Position numbers and translations under genes: made by a program. A DNA stretch of 64,000 bases from Cinclus cinclus (lineage: Eukaryota > Chordata > Aves > Passeriformes > Cinclidae): assembly GCF_963662255.1 (NCBI RefSeq), contig NC_085059.1, forward strand, positions 5,737,234 through 5,801,233, given 5' to 3'. Shown here piece after piece: positions 35,250-46,208 of this stretch. The notes beneath the pieces were generated by a model that did no database searches, was not told where the DNA came from, and worked only from the letters and a program-made list of their open reading frames with translations. Numbering within the stretch: the stretch's first letter is position 1; each line of letters opens with the position of its first letter.

Positions 35250-38200
35250 AGGCATTCAAAGGCAGCAAACAGACCATGTTTTGTTCATAAACTTTAAGAA
35301 CCCCCTGGGCTTAGCTTGCTTTGATGAGCAAGTTCAGCTTCAGCAAACTCACCTGGTTTACTTCAGTTTTTCAAAGTCCTTCTTCCCAAGAGGATGATCA
35401 ACTCAGCCCACCCTTTCCAGGGAAGGTCAGTCTTCCCTTCTGTTCCAACAATTAATCAACATTCAATATCCTAGATATTTCAGTGCTGAAGGAAGGTTTA
35501 ACAGATGCTGTGATTCTTCAGCTGGCTGTGAATTGAAATTTTGTCAGCAGATAAACTCAGTCATCCCACTGCTCCCTTACCACAGGGACTCCTTCTGGAA
35601 TTGCTGGGGGCCACCCTTCTCCATCAGGACTGGCCATTCACTCCCTTTGGTAGCCAAGCAGGGAGCCTGCCTGGCCTCTGAACAAGTACCCAGCATGAGA
35701 ACATGCCAGAATCCCTTTGGAGCCAGTGGAACCACACAGGTAACAAAGCATCTCTGCAGAAAGGGCTGAGATGGGGATTGGGTATACCTTGCAAAGCTCA
35801 GAAAGCCCTGACAGAGTGTGGTAAGAAGAGAGCCTGGTTAAAACCAACAGCCATGGGGATGAAAAAAAAGCTGCACATCAGCAGCTCTTCAGAAATGTCT
35901 GTGAAACAGTCAGAAGGAGTTAAAAATCCAATGGCTTGAGCAAACAGGGAAGTGGCAGCATAGGGAACAAGAAAGAACTACTAGTGCTCTTTGTTTACCA
36001 GCTCCGTGTTAGCTGTGTCAAAACAGTTTTTGAAGAGAAGGCAGGTTTGGAGTGGAGGCAGTAACTGAGATTCCAGCTGCTGATATGGATGAGGTACCTA
36101 GGGGAAAACTGGCCAGAACCTACTGACAGCTGTACAGATGTCTGGGACGAGACAGCAGAACAATAGAACAGAGGAAAAGATAGAGATTAAGAAGAGTATA
36201 TTCCACAATTGAGGGTAAAGTAACATAACTCAGATTAGGCAAGAGATAGAAGAGAGTGTCCAGCAGGAACAATTTCAGCAGCCACTGGAGATTTGTCTGT
36301 GATGAGTGAGGAAACTCCTGAAGAATTCATCAAGGCATTCAGCAAACCCAGCTGTGGAACCTAAGTTCTCAGGAAGACTCTTTCCTTGTCCCCCAGTTTT
36401 GCTGCCAGTCATTGCTCCACACACACACATCCCTACTTGCCCTTTTTGAGCTGTGTGACAACACTGAGATTTCCCTTCAGTCTCATGACTTCACAGATGA
36501 TTTTATACACTTCCTAGCCCTATTTACTCACATGGGTATGTGTTTGCATAGCAGGGCTTTGAATCATGAAACAGATACTTTTCAGGGTCATACCTGAGCT
36601 CTTAGTCAAACATATCACCAAGCTTTGCTGTGGGTTTTCACCCCAACCAGTAATTCTGTGTGAGCTGCAACCAGGATCAACCCCTGTGTGGTTGGATCAG
36701 AACTGGTATCTCTGGCTTTCCTAGCAAAGCTCAAAAGAAAGAAGTCAACCATCAGTAAAGCCCTTTGTTTTCCATGGTACTGAGGAGGTCCAGCAGGAAG
36801 AGCCACTACAGAACTCAATGGTACTTGCACAGCCTCACCAAGAGATTTCCTTGAAAACAAAGATATTTCCTTGACTGTCATTAAGCATTTGCCCTGTCTG
36901 TTGCTGCTTAACAACAGAGGAATTGCTAATCCATCTGAAGAGAATGGCAAACCACCTCCTGTTCCACCTCCCCACTGCATCAGTACTTTGGCTAAGGGGC
37001 AAGTTCATTAGTACCTCATTGTTTCCTTAAGTTATGGTCACACTGCTTTGTTCCACACTGCTGAGTAAACACTATTTCCCCCACCCCAACAGCAGGGTTT
37101 CATTTTTAAACAAGCTGCTTACTATACCCCAGGAGGCTGCACTGCTGCTCAAAAGGTCTGCAAAACAGAAGTCACTGAAGTATGGTGCTGTATAGAAAAT
37201 GCACATGACACCAGATGTGCATGCACACACAGAGGTACCAACAGGCAAGAACCACCATCCTATGGGATGGTATCAATCCCTCTATAGCTGTAACCTGGCT
37301 CTGGCTAAGGCTCAGCAAAAGGTACAAGTACAGAACTATAATGCTTTGCATTTACCACACACACATATATATTTAGCTTGTCCATTTTGGCAAACAATCC
37401 TTAGAGAAACAAATTTCACCATTTGGCTTTGAAAGAAAACTGATTGTTTCACACTTACTGCCTTGTACAAAGCCAGCAAGCCAAGGCAGCTGCTACAGAA
37501 CTAGTCAGTCACTGCTCCTGATCCTCCTCTTCCAGCACACTCATGAATTTATTATCTTTTTCTTTCTTCAGGCATCTCTCCTGAGCTGAAGACTCTCTGC
37601 TTCAACAGGGCCTGCAACATTCCTTGATTCTTCTCTCCAGCTGTGCCTTTTAGTGTCACCATTTGTCTAGGAGAAAGCAAGCAGACTCCCTCTGCATAGT
37701 GCCACAGCTGTCTCCTGCTTCCCACCCCTTTCCCAGGGCAGCTCTTGCCATCCATCAAGCTAAAAACAGAGCTCAAGTTGCACTGTACATAATTGCAACT
37801 GCAAGATCTTTCCAAGTGGGAATAGCTCCTGTAGTGCCTGTCACTGCCCATGAACAGCTCACCACACTGCTCACCCAAATGACAACACAGTCTCTTCCAC
37901 AAGTCTCTGAAAACAGCCTCAGTTTTAACCTGGGAAAGTCTCACCATCCACAAGTTGCCACCTCTAAAATTAGGAGAAAAGGAACATGAAGCCTAATTTA
38001 GATGGCTGTTGACTACATCACTCCACTCTGTGGCACAGCCCAGGGGGCCTGGACAGGGAGAACTTTTGGTCAGAAGGTAACATGATGCATGAAAACAACC
38101 AAGAATGAAGAGAATAAGGGAAAGCATGATGGAAGAACGCTTTTCTATTAGCACAAGGGGTGTCCAAACAAAGACCCTTCAGAGCCTGCCAAGATGACCC

Positions 38201-41200
38201 AGTTTCACCCTTTTCCCTCCTCCAAAAGGCCACGTACAAGGCTGGCATTCCCAAGCATCTCCTGAGGTCAGATTAATTATGGCCACCATAATTATTGCCC
38301 AAGTGACTGGAGAGCAGTAGGAATCTGCTTCTACCTGTTGGCCCCCTGTTACATTGGCAAAACTGAGGAGAGCATCTGCATTTTTATAGGGTAGGTGTTC
38401 ACAGCTAATCCACCTGCAAAGAAATACCAATCCCTATGGACAGCTGCCCACAAGTAAGATCCTTCAAATGCAATCCCCAGTGCAAGCAAATCCATTAAAT
38501 AAAGAACTCTGCATGTGGGGTGAGAGGATAATCTAACCAGGGTGCTGCAACAGGGTGAAACACCTTCTCTTGCATAGGGACCAGTGCAAGAAACAACCCT
38601 ATGAAAACAAATGGGAGATTAGTAAATTAAACAAACAAACCAAAGAAAATCTGCAGTTTGGAACACAGGAAAAAAAAAAACCAAACAAAACAACCCCACA
38701 ACAACCCAAAAGCAATTAGCAGATTTCTGGAATTTAAAGGAAAAGTTGCTTGTTTTTAGGACAGCAGAACAAGCATTGCACCTCGTGCTGCTGCAGTCAG
38801 GAGGAATCACGTTTTGGATATGGCAGGTATTGATTCAGCTGGTCTTTGCAGAGATGAAGATGGAGGGCACGGAGAGAGGCCAGACCCTGAGAAGGACAAC
38901 TGGGGCACCCTGATGTAACCCACCCCTTCCAATGCCTGCAGCACTAGGAAGCAGTTTTCCAATACAGAGCTCTAATGGAAAGTACATTTAACATCAACAA
39001 TCCAGCTCCTGGCAACCAGCCTAGCATTTAAATTACATTTCATATGAACAGTATCCAAATGAAAAAGAGCACAAGTGGCTCTTAAATGGCACTGGCTCCG
39101 TGTTTCCCTCTTACCAGCTTATTTGTCAGCTCCATTTAGTGATTGTATGAAAGGTATGTTAAGGATAAATGGTAAGAGATTTCATTCTTGCTCGGTTTGC
39201 TTCCAGGAAAAGCTTCCTCCCTGGTTTTCCCTCCCACTATACCAGGTAGCTCCATCAGCCTAGAGTAATAGCTGAGGGCGAACAAGAGCTGCCCCCACTT
39301 TTTCTGACAAAAGCTGTTTGAAATTACTTTAATTTCCAAAATGCAGGTCTAGGCAAAAGCAAAAAGCCCAGCTTTGTGCTGTGAAAGGAAAAGCTAAAAC
39401 CCACTCCTCTGTTCAAGCCCATTTCCTTAAGAGGTGTCCTGGACTCCAGGACACTCGCAGTCCTTGGGAAGAGGGGCATTTCCTCATGTTTACTTGAGTG
39501 GCTGCCAGGTATCTCCTGCACAAAACAACTGCTGCTGGTCATGTGGCAGAAGCCACCAGCTCAGGCAGCTCTGTGCACTGAACAGTGCTTTGGATGAACA
39601 AGCATTTAACCTTCCTGAGCCAGGTATTCCCTCCTCCTGGTATCCTCCAAACCCTCCAGAGAGCTGAAGTCTGCCCATGTGTGAAAATGGAAAGTACAGT
39701 GATGTTTGAGGCTGATGCTCAAACTGTCCCAGCTCCCCAGTCCCGTTGTCTGCCCTGCCTTCTTGGCAAAACCATAATGGATATGCACATATCCAGGTGA
39801 TTTTGGTTTCAGAAACCAGGATTTGATCAGCTCCAAAATGCTGTCATGCTGACAGTTTTTGCCTCAGAGGCAACATCCTTTGTAGAGCTTCAAAGTCACA
39901 GATCACCACAGAACTCTCACCAATGCACCCTCACACCCACACAGGATTGCATGCCAGGGTTTTCCTTCTTCAGATAAATTTCAATGTCTCATCAATTGTT
40001 ACCAACACACAAACCTCTCCACAAACACTACCCATCACTTACTGCCTGCCCACTGTCTACCTACATGTTCTGCATGGCAGAAGGAAAGTATGAAGCTGAC
40101 ATTGTTCCTACAATAAAAGCATTAGTGGAAAAAAAAACAAAACAAAACAAAAAAACAACCCCAAATCCAATGCCCTGCTACTGTTATTACATGAAATGCA
40201 ACCTTATGGGGGAAAATTGTCCCATTTTCCAGACACCTGTGAAAGGTTTAAGAAAACCTTTAGATGAAATGTACTTCAACACCAGGAACTAACAATTACA
40301 AAGATGGAAAGCATCACTTCACAGCTCCTTGGGTGGTGTCAGCCATAGTTCTTGTTGCTGAGACACCAGGTGAGACTCTGCCCAGGTACAGCAGTGCCTG
40401 TGGCAAAACACACCAAAAAGCAAAGTTCTTTACACAGAAATAATTTCAGAGAGAAACATGAACATGTTGATTGCAGGTTTGAATGCTTTTGCATGCCCTG
40501 CTCTTGTTCAAGTCTTTGTATAATATGTTGCCTTAGATAATTCTAGAAATGCATGACTACAGTTTGCTGTTAAAGTGATGTACTGACTGTTTTAAGGTAC
40601 AACAAATACCAAAACAACAAAAAAACTCAGTGAAAACATCTGATTGTCAGGTAAAACTACACCTGCAAATAACAGTTAAAGTAAGCAGCTTTGTTGGTCT
40701 AACTGAGAAGAGAATGTGAAACAAACAGTATGACTGACAAGAAAATTAATAAGCACAGATAATACATTTTTATGTTATTCAGATGGTGTTCTGGCAGCAT
40801 TCCAGCCATGGAACAACAGCAGTCTTTCAGCATAACTTCCCCAACTCTGAAACACTGGTGGATTAAGTAGAAGATACTACCCAGAGCACACGATTTTCTA
40901 GCACCTCAAGCAGAAGCACACTGGCAGCAGCACAGCTCCCAAGGCACAGTTTGTTGTTGTGTGCAGACAGAAACACAGGCATTTTCTATAGCTCAGATCT
41001 CATTACTCAGAAGGAGATTGCCATGATAGGCTAGAAAATGGAATGAGACCGAGATTTCTCTGCCCCCTTCATGTTTTCTCACTTTTTCTGCTTTTCCATC
41101 TCTTTCATGTGGCTCTAACACGATGCTTTACTTTGCCTGCAGGGCATATGCAAGAATCCTCTTTAAAGCCTGCTTGTCACAGGCTGCTCCCAGATTCTCC

Positions 41201-43194
41201 CACTGGTCACCAAACCAAGAAAGCCTTTACCTTACCCATCAGTCAGGGGCTGAAAAACTTCCACACATAAGGGCACTGCCCTCAATAGCTGGTAAGACCA
41301 AATAATACCTCAGGAATACATTATCATTCTAGAGTGGAAATATCTCTCTGATATTTAAGTGACAGAAACAGCAACGTTTGTGGTGCTTCCTGGCCTAAGG
41401 AATACAACAGCCCAGATGCTTCCAAGGAGATCCATTCCCCAAAGCCCTCTGCAATCCCAACCAGCTGTGGGCAGGCACTGCAGCACAGCCCTGCTCCCTC
41501 CCAGGACAGCGTGGTGATGGCACTTCCACACGAAGGGATCCCAGTTGGGAAGAGCTCCCAGGGTACAGCTGTGAGGGTAGCCCAGCATTTGCCAGCCCCT
41601 CAAGCAGGGGTGTGAGGCCAAGCACTTCACCACTGGGGAAATCCTGGGGAAGGCAGCCTTGAAGGCTCCCAGGCTGCTTGCCCGGCAGGATGCCAGGCCT
41701 GGCAATACTGACTGTCTGCTTGAATGATTTGGGCTCCTTCCTATCTTTCCCTATTCCCAGAAATGACGGTGCTATTTTCTCCTCATTGAGCCACTGGGTT
41801 TGAGGTCAGCAGCAGGAAGTTGAGAAAGGCAGGATACGCAACCCAGAGAGTAGAAAATATCAATACTGAGAGCAGAGAATGAGTAAACCTGTTCATTCAA
41901 GGCTCCAGCTCCCACAAGAAGTTTTCAGGGACCCCTGATAAGCTTCCAGCCATGCCACAGGGAGATCACAAACAAGGGACAGGAGAAATGCAGACCTGTT
42001 TCTTGAAAATCCAGAGTTAGACAAACTTGCTCTGCCCTTGCAGCAACAAATAATGAGGTAACATATTCATCTGATCCTGCACAGAGCTCCCCTGAGCACA
42101 GGTAGCTCCTCTGCTTATGGCACACAAAGACCTCCAGGCACTTCTCCATCACCCCAGTTCAACGCTGTGAGCAGGAACATCTCTCCTTACACTCACTGAA
42201 CACCTCTGGTTTTCTGAGCACTGCCAATTTTAAGCGTAATATGGACCTGGGGGGACACAGGGCAGCAGAACAGCAGAGCTGTCTGCTCTGAGTGACACCA
42301 GGGCACCGCCTCGCAGGGTCTGCTCAGCACACACAGAGCCCCCACCCATGTCAGAGCCACTCCTTTGCAGGACAGCCTCCTCTTCAACCTCTGCTGCAAG
42401 GACACCCACTAGCCTCTGCAGATTATCAGTTAACAGCTCTCACAGCATTCGGGGAATGACAAATCAGTATTTAACAAAGATGGCCTTTATAGCACATGCA
42501 TAAGGGGCAGAGCGTGGCAGACTTGGTGCTGCAGAAGTTCTGTGCTTGGTAAAACCACTATTCTGTGCAATGGAAGATTATTATCTAACATGCATGTTAA
42601 TCCCTGACTGTCCCCAAAAAGCACTGAAATACGATCAGAAAAATTTATAAAGTCTCAGTGTTTTTAGCCTCCTCCTCAGTCTACCTGATACAGTAATATT
42701 ATTATCGTCATCAAAAATTTATAGGAAGAGTTACTTATTATTTAAGCAACTGATGTGAAATTCCCCATCGCTAGCACAGCAGCACTTCCCACACCTTGTA
42801 TCCTACCACTGTATTTCCACAGCACAAGGAGAAGGCAGCTGCTCAGCACAGTCGTTATAACTCACCCACACTCACTATCTTACCTAGGCTTGTTCACACA
42901 CGAGGTATCAAAGGCAAAAAGCATCTCTTTTTTTTTTCTTTCAGATAAAGCTAGACAGGAACCCGGGATGAGTGGGACAGATCTTGGCACTAGCCTGGAC
43001 AGAGCGGGGCTGCCCACTGCCATCAGAAGAGGTGACAGATCCATGCAGCAGAGGACAGGAGACGAGTGCTCTCCTTCCCTCATTCTCCTATTTCACCATG
43101 ACATTTAATTATCCAAATGAAGTGTCCTCAGCTACAGGAACAGAAAACATAAATCCAGGACAAGCACAATAGCTTTTAAACACACGATGCGGGG

Positions 43195-43830
43195 CTATTC
43201 TTTTTTCCTCCGAGCGCTGCCATGCCTCTTGCTCTACACGAAACAAGCCTCGCCATCGGTACCACCCGCGCTGGGTGCCCGCCCTCGGTTCCCGCACAGC
43301 CTCAGCCGGGCAGCCCCGCGGACAGGGCAGCGCTGGGACCCGCCAGCCTGGAACTGCTCAGGGCGCTTTTGGGACAAAAACCAGGCACGGCGGGACCCCC
43401 AGCCCGGGTGGGTTCGCTGGGCCCCTCCTGCCCCGACCCCCTCCGCAGCGCCGTCCCCAGGGCGGTCAGCCAGAGCGGGCTCCCAGGGATCGCACGGCTC
43501 CGGCCCTTCACCTCGGGGAGCCTTCCTCCTCATCCTCCTTCTCCTCGTCCTCACCAGTCCTGCGTGGCCCCGCTGCCCCCACCCGCACCGGGTCCGGCCC
43601 GGGCCCCCCGGCCCCTCACGGAGCCCCCGGTACCTGCGCCCTGCGCGTCTCGCGCCGCCGCCCGCACCTGCTGCGCACCCCTCGGGACGGTGACGTCACG
43701 GGAGACACAGGCCACGCCCACTCCGAGAGGGGCGGGCACGTCACGGCCAGGCCACGCCCAAAAAGGGTGCGGTCATGATGGGGCGTGGCCGGAGGGAGCG
43801 ACCGGGGCGGGTCCGGGCTCTGTGCTAGTC
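43195..43830 (-). promoter_or_regulatory. CYSTM1: CpG-island promoter of CYSTM1
   Basis: This is the densest CpG region in the window, and it sits about 11 kb upstream of the CYSTM1 start-codon exon on the gene's strand. It has a palindromic CRE TGACGTCA at 43691-43698, a second CRE half-site CGTCA near 43739-43743, GC box GGGGCGGGC at 43729-43737, CCACGCCC boxes at 43712 and 43752, and GGGCGTGGCC at 43781. There is no convincing TATA box. This is typical of a broadly expressed, CREB/Sp/KLF-responsive housekeeping promoter. The open frames of up to 237 codons here are CpG-island artefacts. Confidence 0.75.
43634..43690 (-). other. CYSTM1: Predicted CYSTM1 5' non-coding exon 1
   Basis: On the CYSTM1 strand a donor GGGCGCAG/GTACCG ends at 43634, just downstream of the CRE. 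A second donor, GCGCAGCAG/GTGCGG, lies about 34 bases upstream and is an alternative. Either would splice to the acceptor at 32562. The 5' end is not determined; 43690 is an approximate limit chosen at the CRE. Confidence 0.4.
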
Positions 43831-43837
43831 CTGGTCC

Positions 43838-44215
43838 CAGCTATTGCCCCTGGCCCTGTCGTTGTCCCTGTTCTAGTTACTGCTCCTGTCTCTGTCCCAG
43901 CTATTGCCCCGGCCCTGTCGTTGTCCCTGTCCTAGCTACTGCTCCTGTCTCTGTCCCAGCTATTGCCCCGGCCCTGTCGTTGTCCCTGTTCTAGCTACTG
44001 CTCCTGTCTCTGTCCCAGCTATTGCCCCGGCCCTGTCGTTGTCCCTGTTCTAGTTACTGCTCCTGTCTCTGTCCCAGCTATTGCCCCGGCCCTGTCGTTG
44101 TCCCTGTCCTAGCTACTGCTCCTGCCTCTGTCCCAGCTATTGCCCCGGCCCTGTCGTTGTCCCTGTTCTAGCTACTGCTCCTGTCTCTGTCCCTCTCCCG
44201 CCCCTGTCCCAGTTA
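43838..44215. repeat. 59-bp minisatellite, about six copies
   Basis: TTGTCCCTGT recurs at 43862, 43921, 43980, 44039, 44098 and 44157, a strict 59-bp period. Each unit contains CTACTGCTCCTGTCTCTGTC and CCAGCTATTGCCCCGGCCCT segments. Copies differ by single substitutions (CTGTTCTAGTTAC versus CTGTCCTAGCTAC), so the array is young. It directly abuts the upstream edge of the CYSTM1 CpG island. Confidence 0.97.
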
Positions 44216-44565
44216 CTGCGCTTGTCCCTGTCCCAGTCCTAGTCCCAGCTACTGCTCTTGTCTCTGTCCCTGTCCCAGCTATTGCCCTTGTCCCTGTGGT
44301 TGTCCGTGTCCTAGCTACTGCTCTCTTGTTCCTGTCCCTTTCCCGTCCCTGTCCCAACTATTGTCCCTGTCATTGTCCCTGTCCCAGCTACTGTCCCTGT
44401 CATTTTCCCTCCCCTGTCCCAGCTACTGCTCTTGTCCCTTTCCTAGCTATTGCCCCTGTCCTTGTCATTGTTCCTGCTGCAGTCCCTGTCCCTATCCCAG
44501 CCCCATTCCTGTCCCAGCCACTACCCCTGTCCCTGTCCTTGTCCCTGTCCTTGCCTATGGCACTG
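44216..44565. repeat. Degenerate extension of the 59-bp array
   Basis: The sequence keeps the vocabulary of the 59-bp unit (CTGTCCC, CAGCTACTGC, TATTGCCC) but loses the fixed period, with variable spacings of about 18-30 bp. It is interpreted as an older, eroded portion of the same array. Open frames such as the 327-codon one from 44140 come from this repeat. Confidence 0.8.
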
Positions 44566-44835
44566 CTATTGCCAGCGAGGTCTGAGGATCCCGAAGCTGG
44601 GAAGGACCCGGAGGCTGCCGGCCGTGCCCGTGGGGAGGGGAGGGTGGTCCCGGCAGTGCCGCTGAGCGGGGCCGGGCAGTGGTTAAGCCAAGGAAGGACG
44701 GCAGGGTCACGCTGGGCGCGGAGACTCGGGGCGCAGTATCTGCCTGCTCGGGACTGGGGCCTGCAGCAGTGGGACCCGGGGAGGTCCCACTTGGCCCCAC
44801 CAGGGACCCCCAGGCATGGCAGGGGCTGGGCTGGT
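44566..44835. other. GC-rich spacer
   Basis: This is a GC-rich spacer between the eroded 59-bp array and the (CCTTC)n tract. It has moderate CpG content but no assignable exon or promoter. Confidence 0.5.
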
Positions 44836-44954
44836 CCCCTTCCCTTCCCTTCCCTTCCCTTCCCTTCCCTTCCCTTCCCTTCCCTTCCCTTCCCTTCCCT
44901 TCCCTTCCCTTCCCTTCCCTTCCCTTCCCTTCCCTTCCCTTCCCTTCCCTTCCC
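44836..44954. repeat. (CCTTC)n pentanucleotide microsatellite
   Basis: About 23-24 essentially perfect copies of CCCTT form a 119-bp homopyrimidine/homopurine mirror tract capable of forming triplex (H-DNA). It gives apparent SLPFP or GREGK repeat peptides in every frame; these are artefacts. Confidence 0.97.
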
Positions 44955-45650
44955 GACCGGGACCTTTGCACGGGCGCTGTCGCCTTCTGCTGATAAGGGG
45001 ACACGTGCGCAGGAGAAGGTCCAAGCACAGAGCCTGGGAAAGCAGTTACGGGTTTGCCCAGATAAAACAGGTCAAGGACACAGGTTGGAGTGTTCAGTCA
45101 CCATCCCTGCCCCTGGCACATGACCGTGACTCACGGTGGTGGCCAGGGCGAGGGGACCGCAGTGGCCACCTGAGGAGTGACGCTGTGCCCGGGGAGGTGA
45201 CGTGGGCTTGGGGACTGTGGTGGGAATGTGGCTGGGGACAGTGGTAGTCCCCAGGGAGTGAAGAAGCATTATCCTGCTCCTGTGCTGCCGTGTGCGCTGA
45301 AACCAGTTTCTTTTTCCCCACCATCGATTAGTAGATCTAATCAGGCCAGCTTAATGCTGGGTCCCTAATGAGGCTCAACCAGGAAGAAATTATTTAAATT
45401 AGTTATGTGACATGCTATATTCTTGGGCAAGAGAAAAACAGGATACACAGCTATCCCTGCTCTGTCTGAAGAACTCAGGCAGTGCCCGAAGTGTATCCCA
45501 AACGAAACCTGTGGGCTGATGGGAGGTGTGGGAGACATTCCAGAGCCCTTCCAGGGCACAGGAAGAGGCTGCAATTCCTTAGATGCGGGCGGTGAAGCAC
45601 CATCATTCCCCAGCCTTGTCTGCCCCAGCCACGCTGCCCTCCTCACACAG
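44955..45650. other. Non-repetitive upstream sequence with AT-rich block
   Basis: No gene was found. The stretch 45320-45425 (GATTAGTAGATCTAATCAGG, CTTAATGCTGGGTCCCTAAT, GAAATTATTTAAATTAGTTA) changes sharply to AT-rich sequence with several TAAT/ATTA homeodomain-type cores. It looks like a conserved non-coding element, but this cannot be proven from one sequence. Confidence 0.35.
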
Positions 45651-46112
45651 TCACAGAATTATTTAAGCTGGAAAAACCCTCTGAGATCATTGAATTCAAT
45701 CATTCCTCCAGCACTGTCAAGGCCACCATTAAACCATGTCCCCACGTGCCACATGTACATCTCTGTTAAACCCCTCCAAGGATGGTGACCCCATTTGCTA
45801 TGGGCAGCCTGTTCCAATGTCTGAACACCCTTCTGATAAAGAAATTTTCCCCAATATCCAGCTTAAACTTCCTCTGGTGCAACTTGAAACCATCCCCTCT
45901 TGTCCTGTCGCTTGTTGCCATGGAGAAAGAGGCCAACTCCCACCTTGCTACAATCTCCTTTCAGGGAGCTGTAGAGTGGGAGAAGGTCCCCCCTGAGCTT
46001 CCTTTTGTCCAGCCTGAGCCCCTGATCTCCCCCAGCTGCTCCTCATCAGACCTCTGCTTCAGAACCTTCCCCAGCTCCATTCCCTTCTCTGGACATGCTG
46101 CAGCACCCCAAC
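45651..46112 (-). mobile_element. CR1 LINE 3' fragment, reverse orientation
   Basis: The boxes run in reverse CR1 order: TCACAGAATTATTTAAGCTG, CCCTCTGAGATCATTGAATTC, GGGCAGCCTGTTCCAATGTC, CAATATCCAGCTTAAACTTC, CCCTCTTGTCCTGTCGCTTG, and CTCCCCCAGCTGCTCCTCAT through GGACATGCTGCAGCACCCC. At about 460 bp it extends further 5' than most copies in this window. It is classic CR1 of the older avian subfamilies. Confidence 0.95.
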
Positions 46113-46155
46113 ATCTGGCAGAGACCAACAGAGGCAGTTTGGTCCACAGAATGGA

Positions 46156-46208
46156 GAAAAAACCAACCAACCAACCAACCCACCAACCAACCAACCAACC
46201 AACCAACC
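46156..46208. repeat. (CCAA)n microsatellite
   Basis: About 13 AACC/CCAA tetranucleotide units are interrupted twice by CCCA, lying just beyond the CR1 fragment. They produce the apparent PTNQPTNQ and GWLVGWLV peptides. Confidence 0.95.

Larger units (their letters stand above)
32562..43633 (-). other. CYSTM1: CYSTM1 intron 1 (about 11 kb, 5' boundary inferred)
   Basis: The intron lies between a predicted 5' UTR exon in the CpG island and the ATG exon. It holds a moderately CpG-rich stretch (about 33520-34030) with a GAT repeat, a reverse CR1 fragment (34113-34432), a small (CA)n near 35237-35249 and an A-rich run near 40130-40160. The stretches 32562-33500, 34433-40120 and 40160-43180 contain no feature I recognise. 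Some AT-rich blocks could be regulatory, but nothing in them decides this. Confidence 0.7.

Noticed and set aside
43187..43935. 237- and 168-codon frames in the CpG island
   Set aside because: GC-rich DNA rarely contains stops; several overlapping frames on both strands are open and none resembles a known protein. The region is better explained as the CYSTM1 promoter.
44140..45123. 327-codon frame rich in Cys/Pro then SLPFP repeats
   Set aside because: It reads through the eroded 59-bp array and the (CCTTC)n tract and is a repeat artefact.
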